Below are positions 34,331-44,675 of a DNA stretch of 64,000 bases, piece after piece. The notes below the pieces were generated by a model. That model saw nothing but the letters and a program-made list of their open reading frames with translations. It ran no database searches and was not told the DNA's origin. Source of the stretch: Edaphochlamys debaryana (taxonomy: Eukaryota > Chlorophyta > Chlorophyceae > Chlamydomonadales); the NCBI GenBank assembly GCA_016858145.1, contig JAEHOE010000080.1, positions 434,001 through 498,000 on the forward strand, in the 5' to 3' direction. A program made the position numbers and the translations under genes. How positions within the stretch are numbered: position 1 is the first letter of the stretch; every line of letters begins with the position of its first letter.

Positions 34331-37300
34331 TCAGAGCTTGACGCCGTTGTTCTTGGCCCACTTGCGCATCACTGCCACGATGGGCTCGCACTGGTCCGCC
34401 GAGTTGTTGCCGCGCAGCAGCGTGATGATGTCCCGCAGCGTGTCCTGGGGGTTGGGGGGGTTGGGGGTGGGGGTGGAGGTTAGTCAGGAGGGGGCGAAGA
34501 CCTAGGAGACGGATGTCTGCGTGTTATGACCATGAAAACGCCGTACGCCTATGCAGCCTTAGCCCGTTGCCCCGCCCCGCCCCCGCCCTGCCCCACCTTG
34601 GGCTCCTTGCCCGCCACGATCATCTGGAAGGCCCCGCACGCGGCGCCCTTCTTGCCCTCCAGGTACTCGGGCGCGGGGTCCAGCCGCTCAAGCACGTCGA
34701 ACGCCTGCGGAGGGTCCGTTAGGGGGAGTCGGGTTCGGTAGGGGCGGGTGCACAAGCGCCAGTCGAGTGCCACACGCCACCCCCTGGCTTGCTCCCACTC
34801 CGCCTCACCTCCCCTGCTCCTCGCCACCCTCCCTCCTCTCGCTCCTCTACAGCCACTGCAGTCCCATACGTAGATCCCCACCTTGCAGGCAAAGTAGAAG
34901 GCGCCCATCTTGTAGCAGTCGTTGGCGATGAGCTGCAGCAGCTGGTAGGACTCGTCGTTGGTCTCCAGGCGCAGGTACAGCTCCCAGGCCAGGCGGCTCT
35001 TGCCGTTCATGATGTAGCACCGCGCCAGCCAGGACAGGTAGCAGTACTCGTTCCTGGGCGGGGGGCGGGGCGGTGGCGGGGAGGCGGGCGGGTTTACGTG
35101 TAAAGCCAATGGACGTGGGCCGGGGATGGACATGTCGTAATGGCAGGCTTGGCACGGCTCAAACATCACGGTACGCATGCAGGCGCCAGAGCGCTCTTAG
35201 TGGCAAGGCACGCGTCTGCTGCGCGCTCTGCCCTGCCCACACGACACCGCATGCCAGCACCGCACCCTCTCCCCCGGGCGCACCTGTACTTGTCGTTCTG
35301 GATCTGCAGCAGCGTCTCCTCGGCCTCCTTGTACTTCCCGGTGGCGGACTTGGCGATGCCCAGGTTCCAGTTGAAGTCGTCGTCGTTGAGGAAGTAGGTC
35401 TTGATGGACTGGGGGGCGGGGAGAACACCGGGGGAGGGCGGCGGAGGGGCGGGGGAAGCGGCGGTAAGGGTAGGACGAGGGTACCGTACTAGAACGGAGG
35501 ACGGGGCACGCGGCCCTTCAACCCTTCCCCAGGCAAACCGATATCTACCGCAACCCGCTGCCCTGGCCTCACCGACAGGAACACCAGCACGTCCTCAAAC
35601 TGCTTGAGCAGGAAGAAGCACGAGGCCATGCACTGGCGGCCAGGGATGGTGTCGCACTCGGAGGCCGAGGCGCCCACCAGCTGGTAGTACTGCTGCGCCT
35701 TCTTCAGGTGCTCGGGGTCGCCCTTGGCCTGGCCCAGCATGGCGTGCACCACGGCCTGCGGGGAAGAGGGGGCAGGAGGGCAAGGGAGGGGGAGGACGGG
35801 AGCGGGTGACCGTTAGGCATGCTGTGAAAGGGCTTCCCTTGTGGCGGACAGATGTGAGTAGAGCGCGGTGACCACTTCGCGCTGATAAAAGGCGCAACAG
35901 CAGCCAACGGCGCCGAGGGCTGGAGCCCTGATCCGCGCCCTAGTGCCGTACCTTGAGGATGAACTCGGGTGGCGTGGAGGGCTCCATGTCCTTGATCAGG
36001 CCGTACGCCTCCCCGATCTCGTGGTGGCGCAGGTGGTGGATCACCAGGTTGAGCCGCGCCTCAGGCGGGATGTCGCCCAGCGGCGGCAGCACCTGGTGGT
36101 TGTGAGGGGAAGGGGGTGCCGGGAGGGGGGCGCAAGGGCAGGGCAAGGTCGGTACATCTCTCAGGCTAAAGTTCTTTGGACAGGCATCCCTACGTGCCAA
36201 CTACGCATCGTCGTCGCCCCTTGCCGGACCGCCATTCGCCATGCCATGCCACGCCCAGCACCGCGCCCCTGCAGCTTGCGCGCACCTGCAGCGCGTTCTC
36301 TCCCCCCCTGAAGACCACCAGGTTGTGCCGGATGAGGTCGTGGTCCAGGTGCTGCCCCCCGCTCAGCTCCGCCAGCGTCTTGAGCTCCGCCTCGGCCGCC
36401 TTGCCGTTGTACATGCGGAAGTGGTTGCAGGCCTGGGGGGGGGAGGGATGAGCGGGGCGGGTGCGAGGTAGGAGTGTGAGGGACGGGGCGGCGGAGAGGA
36501 GGTCGTCCGCCGCCCTATGCCACCCTGAGTCCCCCAGAGCCACGACCCCAGCCCACCTTGAGGTTGACGGCGATGGCCGAGTCCGGGAAGGCGTTCAGGT
36601 AGACGCCCAGGATCTCCAGCGACACGTCGTAGTAGTCCAGCTTGCAGTAGCACAGCGCCACGTACACCTGGGGGTGGGGAAGCACGTGGGTGGGGGGATG
36701 GGTGGGGGGGCAGGGTGCGGGGGAGGAGGGGTGCGTGTGGGGACCGTGGCGGATGGAGCTGGCAGGGGAAAGTCCCGTTGGGTTCAGCTGCGCGAGCCGG
36801 CCCTTCCTCCTTGGGGCGTGTGGTCAGGGGCTGCCGGGCTGCCGCCGCCCTCTCAGATGCTGCTCCAGGCCCTCCGCGCCTGCCGCCACCAGCCCGGAGC
36901 CGCCGCGGCACACTCCGCCCTCTCGTTCCCCGCCTGCCGCCCACTGGTCCGGAGTGGCCGGCTCTGCTCAACGCAATCCCTCCTCGACGCCACGGGCCCT
37001 CCGCACTGCGGCTGCGCCTGAGCTCCATCGCGCTGCTCCTCCCCCTCCACGGCTCCTCCCCCTGTCCGCCCCCCTCACGTTGAGCGCCAGGTAGTCCCGG
37101 TGCTCCAGCAGCAGGCGCTTATAGATGTCCGTGGCCTGGGGCGGGGCGGGGCGGGGTAAAGGTGTTTGCTGCTGAGCGGGGCCGCACGTCCAGCGCCCCC
37201 TGATTCCGCACGCTGGCCCCCGTGCAGCTCAGTCGCTGGGACCACGCCCAGGCCGCGGAGCGCGTGCTCTCGCGTTGCAGCATGACGTGTCCTCCACAGG

Positions 37301-38703
37301 AGCTCCTGGCTTCGTGTCTTTGCCCTTTAACAGCACCGCCGCTCCCTCCCGCTGGCGGTCGCCCCATCCCCGAGCCTTAATCCCCTCCCGTTCCCCGCCC
37401 ATTCCCCCCCCCCTGGCGCCTGGCCCACCTCCTGGAAGTGCGAGCGCTGGTAGTGGATGGACGCCAGCGTGAGCTGGTCCTCAATCGAGTCCGTGAGCTG
37501 AGAGAGTGTGTGTGGGGGGGGGGGGGACACGGCAGGAAGAGTGGCGTCCATCAGCTTTACGCACACAGCCCACAAGTGTGCGCCCCGCATCTGCCCCTGG
37601 GCGTTGCAGCGGACCCTGGGATGGCCAGAGCAGGTCCCAGGCGCCGTCCGTGTGCGCTTGCAGCCGCTCGCCGCCCCCGGCTGCTGGGTCCAATGAGGTG
37701 CTGAGATCGTCCACTGTGTTGTCCGTCCTCCGCTTTCCTCCCCCACCCCCCCGTACCTGGCCGTGGTAGGCCATGAGCTTGTCGTCGTTGCCCTGCCGCT
37801 GCGCGCTGTGGAAGAGGATGCGGGTCTGCAGGGGGCACTTGGGGCCCTGGGAGCGGGGGGCGGGAAGGAGGGAGGGCGCGGCGGGAGGGCGCGGCGGGAG
37901 GGCGGCACGGGTCGGTGGGCTGAGGTGAGGGACCTTGCAGAGAGGGCGAGACTGGAGGAACGAGTACCAGCATCGCTTCGGACGTGGATTGCTGGCCGAA
38001 CACCTCAGCTGAGCAACAGGTCTCATGCACCCATGTACGACCGCCACGGCTGCCCCCTGGCTGCCCCCTGCCCCACAGGCCCCTTGAGCCTCCGCGTCGG
38101 CGTCCATTCCCTTGTAAACGAGGAAGACCGCCAGCCCACAGTCCCCCCACCCCAAAGTGAAGTATGCTGCCAGCGCCAACAGCAGCCGGCGCGGTGGACG
38201 CGCACCTGCATAGCCATCTCCTCCGCCTCCTTGTACATGCCCATGTAGTATAGGCACGCCGCGCCATACACATAGCTCATGGGGTCCGGGTCATCGTGGT
38301 GTATCAGCTCCTTGTATATTGCCAGCGCCTGTGGAAGGGCCAAAGTCAGCGCGTGCGCCGCGAACATGGGCCCCCCCATGTCGACGACTGAGGCGCACCT
38401 TGTCGTGCTCCCCGTAGTGGAAGTAGCAGTATGCTAGCCATTCTAGGTTCTTGACGTCATTCCTGTTCGCGTGTCTCCGGAAGGAGAGCAGAGCGATGGC
38501 GCCCAGGTAGTCCCGCTTTGTGAGGAACTCCTCCAGCTCCGGCACTTTAGGCTTTTCATTTGCTGCAGCCTGTATGCATTGGGAACGCACGGGGGTCGGC
38601 ACTTTCCTCTTTGAGCAAGCTTCTGCTGTGCTTGCGTTCGGCCGCGGACCTGCGCGACGTTCGTGCGGGCGGCATGCTGTGGTCTTGACTTGCTGTAAAA
38701 CAT
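34331..38703 (-). CDS. IFT56: Intraflagellar transport protein IFT56 (TTC26/DYF13)
   Basis: Fourteen exons give about 554 residues: 38650-38703, 38399-38569, 38206-38328, 37757-37846, 37429-37497, 37079-37135, 36557-36667, 36286-36432, 35952-36092, 35573-35755, about 35283-35407, 34882-35053, 34597-34704 and 34331-34444. The protein starts [15 protein letters not shown] and ends [10 protein letters not shown], matching the TTC26/DYF13 family throughout. It is built of TPR-type helical repeats (for example [20 protein letters not shown] and [19 protein letters not shown]). IFT56 is a peripheral IFT-B subunit needed to bring motility-related cargo into cilia; it acts in the basal-body region and the flagellum. 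Every exon joins without a frameshift and the length is normal for the family. The gene diverges from the plus-strand MYND-like gene 1.1 kb away. Confidence 0.95.
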
Positions 38704-39092
38704 GGTTGCGACCTACAGCTACGCGGCCGCCCGCGGCGGGTGTTCTTATGGAAATCCTCTAAGGCGCCGAGCGTCAAACACAAGCGAGCAGGACGTTCCG
38801 TGGCCTCCTATAGTGCAGCAGTCTTAAAGCGAGTACTACTGACACCACCGCGGCAAGCAGGTCGAGAGTTAGTGGCACGCGCACAGTTGCAGTACGTGCC
38901 GCGAGGTTGGGAGCCCCCGCAGCCCCCGACGACTCAAAGCGCCCGCACGGCGACTACACGCCTCAGAACGTTGCACACTAGGACAACTAGCTCCTGACGA
39001 TGGTCGGTTGGGCCTGCTAGCTCGTTCGGCTTCACTAGTCGCCCGCTCCCGCCCACCCCGGCTCCCGCCTCAAGCCCTCAAGCCCTGGACGC

Positions 39093-39106
39093 ACCCACGC
39101 CACCTC
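39093..39106. repeat. Left target-site duplication of retroposon copy 2
   Basis: ACCCACGCCACCTC, repeated exactly at 39195-39208. Confidence 0.65.
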
Positions 39107-39194
39107 GTACCCCGTTCACAGGCACAGGCATTCTGCGTCGGCCAACATCATGCGACGCCAAACACCGCGGCACTACGCCCCGTTGTCTATAATA
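39107..39194 (+). mobile_element. Short retroposon-like element, copy 2 (intergenic)
   Basis: This 88-bp insertion is flanked by an exact 14-bp direct repeat ACCCACGCCACCTC (39093-39106 and 39195-39208). Its last 68 bp match copy 1 at 4481-4549 with a few substitutions, including the shared 3' end GCCCCGTTGTCTATAATA. It extends 20 bp further 5' than copy 1, as expected for variable 5' truncation. Confidence 0.65.
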
Positions 39195-39208
39195 ACCCAC
39201 GCCACCTC
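39195..39208. repeat. Right target-site duplication of retroposon copy 2
   Basis: ACCCACGCCACCTC, identical to 39093-39106. Confidence 0.65.
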
Positions 39209-39406
39209 AGGAAGGGTCCTTCGAGACCCCACGAAGTCGGACTTAGCCGTCTGCGTTGGGTGCACAACTCAGAAGGCCGAAGGTCGGAGGCCAACTAGAC
39301 TAGGGAGTAAGCTCCCAAACACTAGATCTGATCGCGCCTCACTGGACACACATCCCTTTGGCCCACGGCCCGTACGGGAGTTCACGGCTGATACCCTTGC
39401 CCGTGT

Positions 39407-39427
39407 AACAACAACAACAACAACAAC
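39407..39427. repeat. (AAC)n microsatellite
   Basis: Seven uninterrupted AAC triplets lie about 400 bases upstream of MYND-like gene A. Confidence 0.9.
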
Positions 39428-39831
39428 CGGCCGGATCGGTTGCAGCGGCTGCAGTGATATGCCCTGGCGGAGGCTGGCGGTTATGGGCGAAGGCTAACAC
39501 AGGTTCCGGTGCATTCAGACGGACAACGGCAGCAGTACTGTATTGGCATACCTGGGGTAGCAGGCATATGTCGGGGGGGAGGGGTTGAGTCCTGAACGGG
39601 GGAGGACGGGGGGCACGCGGGAGGCTCGGGGCACGAGGCACGGTGCGGCAGCCCCGTGTGGGCCTGCTGATTGTCACCGCTGTGTGCAAGCCTAGGCTGC
39701 TCACATCAAATCCTAGCGGCCAGCACAGTTGCCCACATTTAACTTCCTGAACCTGCCAGGCATGCCGAGGATTCCGTCCGAGCGTAGACGCGGCTGACGC
39801 GGCTGTGGTCTTGCGCACAGGAGCTATAGCC

Positions 39832-42800
39832 ATGGCAGCTGCTCAGCCTCAGATAAACGGCGAGGCCGCCGCGAAGGCCGTGCTGCGAGGCGCGACCCGC
39901 ATCGTCCTGGCCTGCACGACCTTGGGCGCAGCGGCGCAGCCGACCGCCGGAGAGGTGCAGGACCTGAGTCAGCAGATGCGAGACTGCCCTGAGCCGGACC
40001 TGTTCCGGCTACTCGATCGGCCGGCATCCTCCTGCCAAATGGTCAAGCTGCTCGCGTGCAGCCTGCGAGCAGCCGACACGACCAGCGCAGACGTCAGCTC
40101 GTCATACCTGGAGCTGGCGCATGCGCTCCTGGACCGGCTGCGGAGCTGGCAGGCCCAACCAAACGGAGACCCGCCCAACACCGCTCAGGGGCGGTCCGTG
40201 TGGTTGGCGTCGATCAATCAGCGCTTGCAGCACAACCAGCTGCTTACGCTCGCAGTACTGCGCTCGGGCAACCTGCAGGCGTGCTGCCGGCTGCTGGCGA
40301 GGGCGGAGACGCAGGGCCTGGACGTGGCCGCGGTAGCCCGCGTCGCCAACAGCCTGGTGTCCTTCGTCTCCGGTTCCCCGGCCGTTTTGGCAGAAGAGAC
40401 GTCTGGGACCGTTACGGAGGAGCTGGCGGTTGTTATGGGCGCTTCCGGTCTCCTTCACCACGCGTCATATTTGCTGCACAAGCTGGGCACCGCCGCTGCC
40501 AACGAAGTCCCGCCTGGCGGCGTTCTGGCCGAGGGCCTGCAACACACCACCACCTTCGCAGCGTGTGCAGTAGGATTTCTCGGTTTACTTCCGTTCTCGA
40601 TGCGAGCACAGTCGGCCATGTACAGCCCCTGGCTGAGCTACGGCACCACCGCCGCAGTCTTGCTGACGCTCGCAAGCCTGGACGGCGGTCCCACCTACGG
40701 CCTGCCAGCGGCGGCGGAGCCGGGCGCACGAGCGCTCATAACGGTAGATGGACGTTCCTTGGCTCTGCGGGCTTGGGCTCTAGCAAACCTGAACGGAACG
40801 GGGGCTGCCACAGCGTGCGGAAGCGGAGGTGGCGGTGAGGGGCCCTGCGGAAGCGGCGGCAGTGACAGCAGTGGCGGCAGCGGCAGCAGACAAGCGGCTG
40901 CTGGGCTTTGCTTCGTGCCTGACGCTGCCCTCTTCCGCATCGGACTACGGGTGGCGGCCGCGAGCGCAGCGCTTGTGGAACCCGCTGGCCCTCTTCCCCA
41001 AGAGCTGAAAAAGAACGCCCTTGTCGCCGCCGCCGCGGGCGCAGTCGTTGTTGCCGACGGTGCTCTGTCGCGGCTGCTGGCGGCGGCGGAGCGCGGCGGC
41101 ACCCCAGGGGTGGCAGCGGCAGACCGGAAGCTGGCGGCGTGGTGGAGGGCAGCGGTGTCAGCTGCGGGCGCCGTCGCCAGCACAGCGCACGAGTGGGCCA
41201 AGGCGCGGGCCGCAGCACACGCGTGGTACGTCATGATTGGCACTGCCCCTGAGGTGGCTGGGTGCCTTGCGACTTGCATGGTGCAGCGGCTAAGCCCTTC
41301 GACGGAGGAGCAGGGTGAGGACACAGGGAGGCTGAGGGTCGAAGCGGAGGATTAGGCAAGGCGTATACGGTAATGCGGACATAAGCGGACATTTAATTGT
41401 GCCCGACCCACATGCACCCTCCCATCGCCCATGTCTATGGTGCCGCCCACTAACGAAGCCCTGTTCTCCCTCCCTTGCAGGCACCCTCCCGCCTTCGCCC
41501 CCGCCCGGGCTGGCGGTGGCGCTCTCGGCCGGCGCCCTCCCGGCCCTGGAGCGCCTGCTCCGCCGCACCGACGGAGCCCTCCTCCTCACGGACCCGCGCG
41601 CCGGCCTGGGCCCCTCGGCCTCGGACCAACCCGCCGCCGCCCTGCTGTCGTGGCCGCGCCTGGGTGCGGTGCTGGCGTACGGCGACGTACGGCAGGCGGC
41701 CAGCCTCGTGGCCACCGTAGGCAAGCTCCTTGCCGCACGGGTGGCCCAGTGCGACCGTACGGCGGGTGCGAGGGACGAGCAGGTGGATGCGCTCGTACGG
41801 CTGAGCCTGGAAGCAGCTGTGGCGGGGCGGGCGTGGGCGGCGGAGCGCTGCCGGGCTGTGGTCGAGGCCGAGGCTCCCGGGGAGGCAGCAGGCAGCAGCA
41901 GCCCTCGCCCCGCCCCCTCCTCCCCTCCCAGCGCCGCCGATGCTCAGCTGCTGCGGCTGGTGGCGTGGATGCACGCGCGCTGGCTGCCGGCGTGGGCGGC
42001 GTGGGGCAGCGGGGTCGCCCGGCGGCTGGCTGCGGCCCCAGAGGAGGTCAGGGAGGTGCTCGTGCGGGACGTGCATGCAGTCCTCGAGGCCTCGTCATAC
42101 CCTCTGGACTGCCTGCCCTTCTCCCTGACGGAGGGAGCCCAGACCATCCGTCAGCTCGCCAGGGCCACAGGCGCAGCCGCGGCCGCCCCGGCTGCACCCG
42201 ACCTCGCGGGTGACCCCTACGCTACCGTCGCCCGGTTCGCCGGCCAGGCGTCGACGCTGCAGGGCACCGCAGAAGATGCGGTCGCCGCGGCTCAGGCGGC
42301 CTTAGCGACCGCCGAGGGAGTCATGGAGGCACGAACTTCGCTGGCCATACGGTCCGCACAATCCACGTGGACCCAGACCGAGGAGTACAAGGCCAGGAAG
42401 CTCGTGCTCGCTACTATGGAAGCTAACAATGTATGCCAGCTAGAAATTAATGCAATCGAAGAAGAAGAGGCGGTCAACGTTTACTGTCGTTCCGCCTTTG
42501 CGGTGGTGTCGCGCGGGCGCCCGAGCGCGGAGGAGGCCGCCGCTGAGGCCCAGTCCGTGGCGGCGTGGGGGCAGGTGCTGCTGGGCGGTACGGCAACCGT
42601 CATGACCTTCCTCTCTGACGTGGCCGCGACTGGAAGGATGTCATCTTCTGATGACATGCACGATGCGGAAGTACGGCTCATGCGGCACCGGCTGCGGCAG
42701 TTGCTCGTCCACTTCACCGAGCCCACGTGCTCGTACCTCAGCAGCCTGGCGGGCGGTGACGTCGAGGGCGGGGCGGCAGGCAGCTCCCACACGCCACCGC

Positions 42801-43195
42801 CCCGGCGCCTGCAGCCCTTCCTGGACGTCTTCCGTTGTCGCGGCCCCCAGCCCGACCCAGCGCTGGAGGACCTGCTGCTGGAGCTGAGGCGAGGGCCCGT
42901 GGGCGCGGCGAGGCCCAGCGGGCCGGTGGAGCTGCCGCCCATATGGGCACCGACTCTCCTCGGGACGCTGGTGGCTCCCTCCCTGCTCTGGCCCCCGCCG
43001 CTGCAGCTGTGCGGCAACGGGCGCTGCGGCTGCCTGGAGGGCGACAGCGAGGCGGTCCGTGAGGCGGCGCTGGCTCCGTGCAGCCGCGGCTGTGGTGTGG
43101 CCTGGTTCTGCTGCGCCGAGTGCGAGCGGGTGGCGCTGGGGGAGGGGCACGGCGGGGTGTGCGGGGGCGGAGGCGCGGGACGGGGCGGTGGCTAG
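39832..43195 (+). CDS. Large MYND-like zinc-finger protein, paralog A
   Basis: Two exons (39832-41314 and 41481-43195) encode about 1,065 residues. The start MAAAQ..NGEAAAKAVLRG is shared with paralog C. Exon 1 encodes an Ala/Leu-rich, probably helical-repeat region of unknown function. Exon 2 continues it and ends with a Cys-rich module: CGNGRCGC, then LAPCSRGCGVAWFCCAECE and EGHGGVC (about 43009-43165). This spacing resembles a MYND zinc finger, a protein-interaction module that is abundant in Chlamydomonas. No SET domain or other catalytic domain was recognised. The intron (41315-41480) has the same position and phase as in paralogs B and C. The region coding for residues around ..MEANNVCQLEIN.. 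(about 42330-42480) is much less GC-rich than the rest. The molecular role is unknown. Confidence 0.85.
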
Positions 43196-44675
43196 CTAGA
43201 GCGGCGCGGACCGCACGGCCTGTTGACGTGGGCGGCACTGCGTACACGTACTCATGTGGGTTGGCATGCATCGGGCATGGGTGTTTCACCTTGGAGCAAC
43301 TTGTGCTAGTGCTAGTGCTTTGGTTCCATCCTTCAGGTTATGGCATTCAGATAGGAGCTGAAGTGTGACACGTTCAACGACAGGAATAGCGTTTGACGCG
43401 GAGATCAAGGTGACATGACAGTTTGTGTATTGACAACTACATTTCGCCTGTTGAGGGAAGCGTCGTGATGTGGGTCGAAACCCAACGTGAAAGCACCCAG
43501 GTATGGCGTGTAGGGGGGTGATGTGCGGACGTAAGCATGCACTGCCGAGCGGGCCGTGGGCCCGAGGGGGGTACGAAAGCAAGGCTACTCCTGAAGGTCT
43601 TTCACGGCCAGACCTGTCGATCTGATACACGGGAAGTGGCTGGGCTGCAAGCCCTGACATTCCTGGGCACGTTCAACTGACTGGTTGTGCCGTGTTGACG
43701 GGTTGGCTGCCGGCTTGACGCGCATGGGCAGGCTGAGCCATCCGCACATTCAGCCTGATCTGGGTGGTGTACATGGCACCCCAGCCGTCGGCTGACCAGG
43801 GCTGAAGGGAGCCACCAACATGACCGTCCTTAAGCACCCATCCTGAAGCGCACACCGACGGTGCCACGGAGCACGCCAAAGCAGCGCGGACAGACAGCCG
43901 GGGCTGGCAGTCCTTTTTGCAAGCTTCGGCCGGTTTCGCCGAACTTCATGTTGGCAACACAACAGCTAGACGCAGCCAAAGCCCGCCTGCCTGCCCGCCG
44001 AACGCCTCTTGTCTCTGACGACTGGGGCCTGACTGGGCAGACCATTGAACGTCAGAACCAAGCCCGTTGATTGACAGACGCGGTCTGTGGCATCAATTAC
44101 AGGTGATGCCCTTCACGCCTTGGACGCCGATTGAAGTCTGCCATACCTTGATCTATGACTGTCCGTGACGTCAACATGGGTGTCAACAAAGCCTTCAGCC
44201 CGACAAACTCGATCTGTGAATGCAGAAGCCTCTGACCAGGCTCGCCCTCGAGGCTCGCCTACTCTCTGCTGTGGCATCATACGCAGGTCATGTCCTTGAC
44301 GCCTTGGGCAGCTATCGCATGTCCGCCACACGAGTATCTGTAAACCCATCAAAACTCCTGTCTTCCCGACTTGTTGAGTTCGCGCTCGGTTGGTAAGTTT
44401 CCCTTGCGTACCCCGCACCGTCGTCTCCACCAGTCCCCATAGGCATCGTCCGCCCCCATAGATGAGGGGCTCTTGAGCCTTGCCTGCGCTCCCTGGCTCC
44501 CAAAGGAAGCAAGCGAAACTACCACATGGGATCACTAACAGAGCCCGACCCACATCACAATGCCGCCTACCAGTTTACCAGCCGACCTCGAGATACGCCA
44601 TCCATGCCGACCACATGCCCATTAATCAGCAATCCCGCCCGCCCACATAACCATGCTGTACGGTGAGCGCCGCTC
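43196..44675. other. Convergent intergenic region between MYND-like genes A and B
   Basis: It should contain both 3' UTRs. Candidate TGTAA signals are at about 44337-44341 (plus) and 44097-44101 (minus). Two imperfect copies of an AGGTGATGCCCTTCACGCCT-type segment lie near 44101 and 44285. No exon was recognised. Confidence 0.5.
44097..44101 (-). terminator. Candidate TGTAA poly(A) signal of paralog B
   Basis: TTACA on the plus strand, about 575 bases beyond the paralog B stop codon at 44676. Confidence 0.35.

Larger units (their letters stand above)
38704..39831. other. Divergent intergenic region with a retroposon insertion
   Basis: It contains the presumed promoters of IFT56 (minus) and MYND-like gene A (plus). 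It also holds retroposon copy 2 and a short CAA repeat. A CAG immediately before GAGCTATAGCC (about 39818-39820) could be the acceptor of a 5' UTR intron for gene A. Confidence 0.5.
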
